The translations under genes were made by a program, and so were the position numbers. DNA of 5,544 bases from Anaerolineales bacterium UBA1136 (GTDB lineage Bacteria; Chloroflexota; Anaerolineae; Anaerolineales; UBA11657): contig DCAJ01000041.1 in assembly GCA_002311455.1 (NCBI GenBank), positions 7,527 through 13,070 on the forward strand, in the 5' to 3' direction. Positions within the stretch are counted from its first letter, which is position 1. The number at the start of each line of letters is the position of its first letter. This document shows positions 1-5,544 of the stretch, piece after piece. The notes under the pieces are model-generated. The model did not search any database. It worked only from the letters and a program-made list of their open reading frames with translations, and was not told where the DNA came from.

Positions 1-293
1 CCATGAATTTTTCAGCAGATGCCACAAATAGAATAGCCTTACATGCCGACATGCTCATCTCTGATGTCAACGAGTACTTAGGCATCGATCTGCCAACCAT
101 GTCATCTGGCACAATCGGTAATTTAGTTCAGAAACAAGTGGTGCATTCACCAAAGATTGGTGACGAAATCGTAGTGAGACCCTCTATGATCAAAATGCGA
201 GTAGAAGATATGGACGACACAAAAGTTACAAAACTTTCTATTTCTGTTTCGGACGCTACTCATACAATTCATCCCTCACAAAATCGAAAATGA
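1..293 (+). CDS. CNNM/CorC (hemolysin C-like) family protein, 3' end only (CorC_HlyC domain)
   Basis: This is the C-terminal part of a gene that runs in from the left edge. The frame is open through base 1, and the ATG at base 3 is almost certainly internal. The visible residues form a CorC_HlyC transporter-associated domain, the small C-terminal domain of CNNM/CorC-type membrane proteins. Counting from the ATG at base 3, residues 16-31 read ADMLISDVNEYLGIDL, the typical 'dvNe.Lgi.LP' helix. TIGNLV (37-42) matches the usual 'T.gGlv' position, and a KIGDEIVV strand and an MIKMRVEDMDDTKVTKLSI strand pair follow, then a short polar tail. In the family this domain follows a four-helix DUF21/CNNM membrane domain and two CBS domains; both would lie upstream and cannot be seen. 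The stop overlaps the start of the next gene, a paralogue, in an ATGA junction, so the two are probably one operon. The proposed role in divalent cation (Mg2+/Co2+) transport or homeostasis is family knowledge. 'Hemolysin' is a legacy name, and there is no evidence here of haemolytic activity. Confidence 0.85.
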   Translation, partial: MNFSADATNRIALHADMLISDVNEYLGIDLPTMSSGTIGNLVQKQVVHSPKIGDEIVVRPSMIKMRVEDMDDTKVTKLSISVSDATHTIHPSQNRK

Positions 294-1672
294 CACATAA
301 TATATTATCCTCGCTAGGCACTTCAATACACCCTACCAACCTTATATTGCCGGCATTAGTCACAGCATTTCTAGTTCTGATCAATGGTCTATTTGTAGCG
401 GCAGAATTTGCGATAATTGGAGTACGACGCACTCAAATAGAACCACTAGCAAAGGAAGGAAGCAAACGAGCACAGCTAGTGCTAGAAGTTCTTCAATCTC
501 CAAATGCTACAAACAGATATATAGCCACCGCTCAATTAGGTATTACTCTAGCGTCTCTAGGTCTTGGTATGTATGCCGAACCTCGTATTGCGATTTTTAT
601 AGAGCCTTACATAAGTACATTTACCAGATCATCGCTTAACGACATGGTTGTACATTCTATAGCAACACTGATATCACTTGCTTTTCTAACCTACATACAC
701 GTAGTCTTTGGAGAAATGGCTCCCAAATCATTAGCCCTAAGTGACTCTAAACGTGCTGCTTTGACAATAATAAGCATAATGTATTGGACCCAGAATCTGT
801 TAGCCTTACCTGTGTCAGGACTAAATTTCTTAGGAGATAGTTTGCTAAGTCTACTTAGAGTACGCCCGCCTAAACACGATGCTCGTTTGCACTCTACTCG
901 CGAGCTAGCTCAACTTGTTAATGAAAGTGCCCTGGGTGGCATGCTTCAGGATAACGAAAAAATGTTGCTATTAGGTGTGTTTGGGTTTGCGGACCAGAAA
1001 GTACATCAAGTCATGACACCTCGTAACCGCTTACAAGCTATCTCATATGATACCCCATTAGACCAAATCATGACTCAGGTCACTGACAGCAGATACAGTC
1101 GTTTCCCAGTATATCGTAATGATCTTGACCATATTATTGGAATACTTCATGTTAAAGATCTAGCACGCCAGCAATTGCTCAGTAAAGACGATATATTTGA
1201 CTTACGTCTTCTAATGAGGCCAGCACCATATATACCAGAACATGCTCCAATAACTAGTATGATGGCAGCCTTTAAACGTAACCATGTTCACATGGCCGTA
1301 GCGCTTGATGAATATGGAGGTACTGCTGGCATAGTAACATTAGAGGATTTGGTGGAAGAGATAGTAGGTGAGGTGCAAGACGAATTTGATCTATATTCCG
1401 AACCGCTGGTCAGAATATCTTCTACAACACTAGAGACTCTAGGAAGTTGCCCAGTTAATGTCCTTCAAGAGTACGTCGATTTAGGTTCTCGTGATAACCT
1501 TCCTGACGTAGAGACTGTCAGTGGATTACTGATGACGTGGCTTGGCAGACCACCACAACTACAGGACCGCCATATACATCATAATGGCAATATAGTGTTC
1601 ACAGTACTGTCCGTTGACGGCTTGACGGCCACAAGGGTACGTGTAGAGTACACCCTACCGTCAAAAGACTAA
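290..1672 (+). CDS. CNNM/CorC (hemolysin C-like) membrane protein with DUF21, CBS pair and CorC_HlyC domains
   Basis: This is a complete 460-residue protein of normal length for the family, which is linked to Mg2+/Co2+ and other divalent cation transport at the cytoplasmic membrane. The N-terminal DUF21/CNNM domain (about 15-195) has hydrophobic segments near 17-45, 78-105, 120-150 and 156-190. Its signatures are NGLFVAAEFA (32-41), AQLGITLASLGLG (81-93) and VFGEMAPKSLAL (139-150). A CBS pair follows: CBS1 about 241-295 (VMTPRNRL, SRFPVYRNDLDHIIGILHVKD) and CBS2 about 306-360 (DEYGGTAGIVTLEDLVEEIVGE), which in relatives bind adenine nucleotides. A CorC_HlyC domain (about 380-455, with TVSGLLMTWLGRPP) ends the protein. 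The ATG shares bases with the stop of the preceding paralogue (ATGA). No Shine-Dalgarno sequence is visible in front of it, which suggests translational coupling. The next in-frame Met is residue 94, inside the membrane domain, so this start is favoured. The CorC_HlyC domain differs clearly from that of the upstream gene, so this is an old duplication. The ion specificity cannot be read from sequence, and transporter versus regulator is debated for the family. Confidence 0.93.
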   Translation: MTHNILSSLGTSIHPTNLILPALVTAFLVLINGLFVAAEFAIIGVRRTQIEPLAKEGSKRAQLVLEVLQSPNATNRYIATAQLGITLASLGLGMYAEPRIAIFIEPYISTFTRSSLNDMVVHSIATLISLAFLTYIHVVFGEMAPKSLALSDSKRAALTIISIMYWTQNLLALPVSGLNFLGDSLLSLLRVRPPKHDARLHSTRELAQLVNESALGGMLQDNEKMLLLGVFGFADQKVHQVMTPRNRLQAISYDTPLDQIMTQVTDSRYSRFPVYRNDLDHIIGILHVKDLARQQLLSKDDIFDLRLLMRPAPYIPEHAPITSMMAAFKRNHVHMAVALDEYGGTAGIVTLEDLVEEIVGEVQDEFDLYSEPLVRISSTTLETLGSCPVNVLQEYVDLGSRDNLPDVETVSGLLMTWLGRPPQLQDRHIHHNGNIVFTVLSVDGLTATRVRVEYTLPSKD

Positions 1673-1716
1673 AATACTACAGCCTATTAGATATACTTCT
1701 ATCGCTGGAAATAAGA

Positions 1717-4700
1717 TTATAGCAATAGTGATTGCACTTCAATATCATCTGGGGAATTCACCACTTGCATGAGTTGATTACGCAATTCTTCACAATAACC
1801 GGTAGTATGATTGGAAAAATCAAGTTCAAAACACCTATGGTCACCTTCATAAACCACCATAACAAATCTGTCTTCGCCAGGAAAACTATTCAATACATTG
1901 AATGCCCACTTTACACGCAATTGGTAATCACTTTGATTGTCCTCTGGGCGTAGAGTCACTACAATACGTCTTAGAGATTTGCTTGATTGGTCTTCTATAG
2001 CTGATTTAGATTCTAGTAACGTTTCCGATCTTTCGTGCTCGTTGGAAATCAAAACATCTTCCTGAGATGATGTCACAAACCTGTTGTCAGGAAGCTGCAC
2101 ATCTCTAGATCTTTGTATTTCAACAACCATTTGTACTGCTTCCAATTCCTCAGTGCCTTGATCATTCTCTGATGGTTGAATGTTTTGATGTGAACTCTGT
2201 TTCGCAACCTGATCATCGGCAACCTCCACAACTCTGAGATCACGATCTATACTACTTACCAACAAATTGGCTTCACCACGTTTGGTGTCAACTTTACCAC
2301 TTACAGCCACAAGAGTATCAATTTCTAGCCAATCCTCTACTTGTTTCCACACATCGGGAAAAACCACCAAATCTGCAAAACCATGTAAATCTTCAAGAGA
2401 GACAAAAGCCATTGCATAACCCTTCTTGGTGGTATGCACTCTAATACGAGCGATTGTGCCAGCTAAGGTAACTACCTTTCCATCCATGTCCGACAAATCA
2501 ACACTGTAAGCAGTAATGATTTCCTCAATCTGATCCATATTTGACAGCAATGGATGATCACTAATATACACTCCCACTAAATCTTTTTCCCATTTACGTA
2601 ATTGTTTCTGAGAAAAATCATCTACATCAGCAACTAAATCAATTTTAGCGGTGCCATTATCGTCGTGAAGCATGTCAAACATATTAATCTGGCCTACCTC
2701 CTTCGCCTTATGGATAGCACTACTAGCACCAACTAATTGTTCAATTGATCCAAGCAATTTATGCCTATCTTCAAACTTATCAAGCGCGCCAACTTTCACC
2801 AAACTATCGAGTGCTCGTTTACCCACTTTCCTAAGATCTACGCGCGCACAAAAATCGTCAATATCATTGAAAGAGCCGTGCTCAGAGCGTGCTCGGAGTA
2901 TCTCTATCACTGCTCCTTCACCTACGTTTTTAACCGCACATAATCCAAACCGTACTGCATTTTCTCCATTATTGGATTCCTGTACATGAAAATCGAGCTC
3001 ACTATTGTTTACATCAGGTGGAAGCACCTCTATACCCATGCGGCGGGCATCAGCTATATAAACTGCGAGCTTATCCGTATCATCTCGTTCTGCAGTAAGC
3101 ATAGCTGTCATATATTCCGATGGATAATTAGCTTTTAGGAAAGCAGTCTGTACGGCTATAACACCATAATCAGCAGCATGAGCTTTGTTGAATCCATAAC
3201 GAGCAAACTCCTCCCAATCGTCAAAAATAGCATTCGCAATCCTTTCGGATATGCCATTATTCACCGCACCTTGGACGAACTTTCCTCGATGCTTCATTAA
3301 CTTATCCCTAATCTTTTTGCCTACAGCCTTTCGTAAATCGTCAGCCTCCTCCGCAGTATATCCAGCCAAATCCATTGCAGCAAACATAAGCTGTTCCTGA
3401 TACACAGGCCTACCATAAGTTTCCGAAAATATTGGTTCTAAGGCAGGATGTAAATAAGTGACTTTTTCCTCACCATGCATACGACGAATATAGTTCGGTA
3501 TAAAGTCCATTGGACCAGGACGATATAGTGCTACCATTGCAATAACATGTTCTAAACGGGTAGGCTTCATTAAGCGCAAAAATCGGCGCATTCCTGCACC
3601 TTCTACCTGAAACACACCAGCCACATCGCCACGTCCTAACAGCTCAAAGCTATTTGGGTCATCTACCGGGATATTACGTAAATTAAAATCAACACCATGC
3701 CTATCCTTAATCAACTCACAAGCACGTGCCATTACTGTCAAAGTGCGAAGACCTAAGAAATCTACCTTGAGGAGTCCTAAACTATCGAGAACCTCCATTT
3801 CAAATTGAGTTGTAGAGGAAATAACACTCTGCTGAGCACCGCTTCCTGTAGTACGATGTAAAGGTATATATTCAACCAGAGGTTTATCTGCAATCACCAC
3901 TCCAGCAGCATGTGTTCCTGCATTTCGATGAACACCCTCAAGGCTATGAGCAAGATCTATCATTTTCTGCAGCTTTTTGTCGTTCTTATGAACTAAAATA
4001 AAATCCGGTATATCGTTCAGTGCATCACCTATGCTGACTGGATTACCTGGTACATTTGGTACCATTTTTGCCACTCGGTCAACATCGTTAAGTGGAATGT
4101 CCATTACGCGACCCACATCTCTAATTGCAGCTCGAGCCTTAAGAGTACCGAACGTGATAATCTGAGCAACTCTATCCTGGCCATATTTCTGAGACGTATA
4201 CTCTAGCAACTCGTAACGACGGTCATCCTGAAAATCCAGGTCAATATCAGGCATAGACACTCGGCCAGGATTTAGAAAACGTTCGAAGATTAAGCCATGT
4301 TTCAGAGGACAAACTAGAGTTATACCCAGTGCATAGGCAACAATAGAACCAGCAGCCGAACCACGTGCGTTATACCAAATGCCTCGTTCAGAAGCAAATT
4401 TACATAGGTCCCACACTATCAAAAAATAAGCGTCAAAATTCATGTCGCTAATTACCTTCAGTTCCATGTCAAGCCTATCTTGAATTTCAGATTTGGAGTC
4501 TGCGTCAGTGTAACGCTCACTTACACCGTAATTGCATAGATGGCGGAGATAACTCGAATCATCATACCCCTCAGGCACCTCAAATTCCGGTAAATGTACG
4601 CCATCAATATCAGGATTAACAGAACAACGCTCTGCTACAAGCAAAGTATTATCTAGGGCTCCAGGCACATGTCCAAAAAGTTTCTCCATCTCATCTGGAG

Positions 4701-5436
4701 AACGCAAAAAGTATGAATCATTGTTCATACGCATACGTTTTTTGTCAGTCAGAAGGGCATTAGTCTGAACACATAACAAAACATCATGCAATTGAGAATC
4801 TACATTGTGTACATAGTGCACATCATTAGTCGCGACAAATTTAAGTCCATACTGAGGACCAAACTCTAGCAAAGAGTCATTTACTTCATTCAGGCTAGGA
4901 ATGTCGTGATCTTGTAACTCTATAAAAAAACGATCAGTGCCAAAAACCTGAATATAATAGTCCATAAGTTCATGAGCACGATTCATATTACCGGACATTA
5001 AAGCTCGGGGGATTTCGCCTGATAAGCAGCCCGTTGTACAAATCAAACCTTCAGAGTGTGAAGACAAAAATTCATGGTCAATGCGAGGCTTATGATAAAA
5101 GCCTTTCAATTGGGATGCGGTTGCAATCTCCATGAGATTCTGATATCCAGTCTGATTTTCGGCAAGCAAGAGAAGGTGGAAACTCTTAGAATCATGCTGC
5201 GACTCTCGATCACTCATATTACGAGCTGCCATATAAGTTTCCATACCCAATATTGGATTAATATTTACCTCATTGCATGCATGGTAAAAATCAATAACAC
5301 CATACATTGCCCCATGATCAGTAAGAGCAAGTGCTGGCATATTTAGCTCACTTGCTCTAGCAGCCAGTGAGCGTACGTTGCTTAAGCCGTCTAATAGTGA
5401 ATATGAAGAATGGGTATGAAGATGAACAAAAGACAT
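1717..5436 (-). CDS. dnaE: DNA polymerase III subunit alpha (replicative polymerase, intact PHP domain)
   Basis: This is the catalytic alpha subunit of the replicative C-family polymerase, 1239 residues. The PHP domain (about 1-210) keeps all nine expected metal ligands: H7, H9, D16, H41, E66, H87, C137, D205 and H207. The palm carries PDIDLDF (396-402), giving catalytic D399 and D401, and the third aspartate is D559 in LLKVDFLGLRTLT. Finger and thumb motifs include GVHRNAGTHAAGVVIA (501-516), GVFQVEGAGMRR (607-618), ALYRPGPMDFIPNYI (636-650) and GFNKAHAADYG (748-758). A helix-hairpin-helix region lies at about 828-888. The beta-clamp motif QINMF is at 916-920, and an OB fold is at about 985-1065. 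A polar, acidic linker (about 1070-1155) leads to a C-terminal domain (about 1156-1239) with PGEDRF and TTGYC. At 1239 residues it is longer than the usual roughly 1150-1180, and the linker and C-terminal domain account for this. The start is the standard one, as the MSFVHLHTHSSYSLLDG opening is typical. No intein interrupts it. It is convergent with the CNNM/CorC pair and has its own promoter candidate. PHP proofreading is inferred from residue conservation. Confidence 0.98.
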   Translation of the reverse strand: MSFVHLHTHSSYSLLDGLSNVRSLAARASELNMPALALTDHGAMYGVIDFYHACNEVNINPILGMETYMAARNMSDRESQHDSKSFHLLLLAENQTGYQNLMEIATASQLKGFYHKPRIDHEFLSSHSEGLICTTGCLSGEIPRALMSGNMNRAHELMDYYIQVFGTDRFFIELQDHDIPSLNEVNDSLLEFGPQYGLKFVATNDVHYVHNVDSQLHDVLLCVQTNALLTDKKRMRMNNDSYFLRSPDEMEKLFGHVPGALDNTLLVAERCSVNPDIDGVHLPEFEVPEGYDDSSYLRHLCNYGVSERYTDADSKSEIQDRLDMELKVISDMNFDAYFLIVWDLCKFASERGIWYNARGSAAGSIVAYALGITLVCPLKHGLIFERFLNPGRVSMPDIDLDFQDDRRYELLEYTSQKYGQDRVAQIITFGTLKARAAIRDVGRVMDIPLNDVDRVAKMVPNVPGNPVSIGDALNDIPDFILVHKNDKKLQKMIDLAHSLEGVHRNAGTHAAGVVIADKPLVEYIPLHRTTGSGAQQSVISSTTQFEMEVLDSLGLLKVDFLGLRTLTVMARACELIKDRHGVDFNLRNIPVDDPNSFELLGRGDVAGVFQVEGAGMRRFLRLMKPTRLEHVIAMVALYRPGPMDFIPNYIRRMHGEEKVTYLHPALEPIFSETYGRPVYQEQLMFAAMDLAGYTAEEADDLRKAVGKKIRDKLMKHRGKFVQGAVNNGISERIANAIFDDWEEFARYGFNKAHAADYGVIAVQTAFLKANYPSEYMTAMLTAERDDTDKLAVYIADARRMGIEVLPPDVNNSELDFHVQESNNGENAVRFGLCAVKNVGEGAVIEILRARSEHGSFNDIDDFCARVDLRKVGKRALDSLVKVGALDKFEDRHKLLGSIEQLVGASSAIHKAKEVGQINMFDMLHDDNGTAKIDLVADVDDFSQKQLRKWEKDLVGVYISDHPLLSNMDQIEEIITAYSVDLSDMDGKVVTLAGTIARIRVHTTKKGYAMAFVSLEDLHGFADLVVFPDVWKQVEDWLEIDTLVAVSGKVDTKRGEANLLVSSIDRDLRVVEVADDQVAKQSSHQNIQPSENDQGTEELEAVQMVVEIQRSRDVQLPDNRFVTSSQEDVLISNEHERSETLLESKSAIEDQSSKSLRRIVVTLRPEDNQSDYQLRVKWAFNVLNSFPGEDRFVMVVYEGDHRCFELDFSNHTTGYCEELRNQLMQVVNSPDDIEVQSLLL

Positions 5437-5453
5437 TCAGATGATTATGAAAC

Positions 5454-5466
5454 ACTGACAATCAGT
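5454..5466 (-). repeat. Short perfect inverted repeat (hairpin) in the presumed dnaE leader
   Basis: The minus strand reads ACTGA-TTG-TCAGT, a perfect 5-bp stem with a 3-base loop. It ends 17 bases before the dnaE ATG, inside the leader expected from the extended -10 element. No Shine-Dalgarno sequence is visible between it and the start codon. It could influence ribosome access, or act as a small operator-like dyad in DNA. The stem is short and A/T-containing, so it may have no function. Confidence 0.3.
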
Positions 5467-5502
5467 ATATATATGATGCACTCTGGTAAATGCGCTAGAA
5501 TT

Positions 5503-5511
5503 ATTATAGCA
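5503..5511 (-). promoter_or_regulatory. Probable dnaE promoter, extended -10 element
   Basis: Read on the minus strand this is TGCTATAAT, a perfect sigma-70-type -10 hexamer preceded by the TGn extension. A -35 is weak: the best match is TTGCTA at 5524-5529 (4 of 6), with a 15-base spacer. Extended -10 promoters can work without a good -35. Transcription would begin near 5496, giving a dnaE leader of about 60 bases. The position directly upstream of dnaE supports the call. It is a motif match only, and perfect TATAAT matches also arise by chance in A/T-rich DNA. Confidence 0.5.
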
Positions 5512-5544
5512 TGCAGGTACTCTTAGCAACATACTATGGCAAAG

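Noticed and set aside
3..293. Reading the ATG at base 3 as the true start of a stand-alone 96-residue CorC_HlyC-domain protein.
   Set aside because: The frame remains open to the window edge and the domain is normally the C-terminal end of a protein of about 430-460 residues, so truncation by the window is the simpler explanation.
1699..1728. Imperfect inverted repeat (CTATCGCT / AGCAATAG) in the convergent junction, overlapping the dnaE stop codon, as a candidate terminator.
   Set aside because: The stem is 8 bp with one mismatch (a G-U wobble in the minus-strand RNA) and has a 14-base loop. It is A/T-rich and lacks a U-tract on either side, so it does not qualify as an intrinsic terminator.
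1732..1953. Plus-strand open frame of 73 codons opposite the dnaE C-terminal domain.
   Set aside because: The minus-strand frame here encodes the recognisable DnaE C-terminal domain, and the plus-strand product has no family features.
2672..2989. Plus-strand open frame of 105 codons antisense to dnaE.
   Set aside because: It lies fully inside the conserved dnaE coding region, its translation has no recognisable domain, and no promoter or ribosome site is apparent. It is a shadow of dnaE.
5074..5346. Plus-strand open frame of 90 codons opposite the dnaE PHP region.
   Set aside because: It lies opposite strongly conserved PHP codons, and the Cys/Ile/His-rich translation looks like an antisense artefact.
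5444..5461. TTGTCA and CATAAT just upstream of the dnaE ATG (minus strand) as an alternative promoter.
   Set aside because: The spacer between the two boxes is only 6 bases, too short for a sigma-70-type promoter, and the start site would fall inside the coding region.

Overview
The window is a compact bacterial chromosomal segment with G+C in the low 40s by eye, A/T-rich third codon positions and almost no intergenic space. The DnaE protein is the best clue to the source. It has a complete PHP domain, a GVFQVEGAGM-type finger motif, and a C-terminal domain after the OB fold containing PGEDRF and TTGYC. I associate that combination with Chloroflexota, and the modest G+C and tight packing would suit a Dehalococcoidia/SAR202-like lineage. 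This assignment is inference from recalled family features, not from a search.

Layout, left to right. Bases 1-293 (+) are the 3' end of a CNNM/CorC (hemolysin C-like) gene, of which only the CorC_HlyC domain is in the window. It overlaps by an ATGA junction with a second, complete and divergent paralogue at 290-1672 (+), which has a DUF21/CNNM membrane domain, a CBS pair and a CorC_HlyC domain. A 44-bp gap without a convincing terminator follows. Then comes the convergent gene dnaE at 1717-5436 (-), the replicative DNA polymerase III alpha subunit of 1239 residues. The last 108 bp are the dnaE upstream region, with a perfect extended -10 element (TGCTATAAT on the minus strand) and a small hairpin in the presumed leader.

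The genes form two unrelated units. One is a tandem, probably translationally coupled pair of divalent-cation (Mg2+/Co2+-type) membrane proteins. The other is a dnaE that appears to have its own promoter. DnaE keeps all nine expected PHP metal ligands and so probably proofreads with its own PHP exonuclease. It also keeps the three catalytic aspartates and an internal beta-clamp motif.

I see no mobile element, CRISPR array, tRNA/rRNA, intein or novel multi-gene system. This is a housekeeping region. The most interesting points are details of DnaE: the intact PHP site, a long polar linker with a C-terminal domain, and a possible second clamp motif at the extreme C-terminus. The tandem CNNM/CorC pair is also notable.
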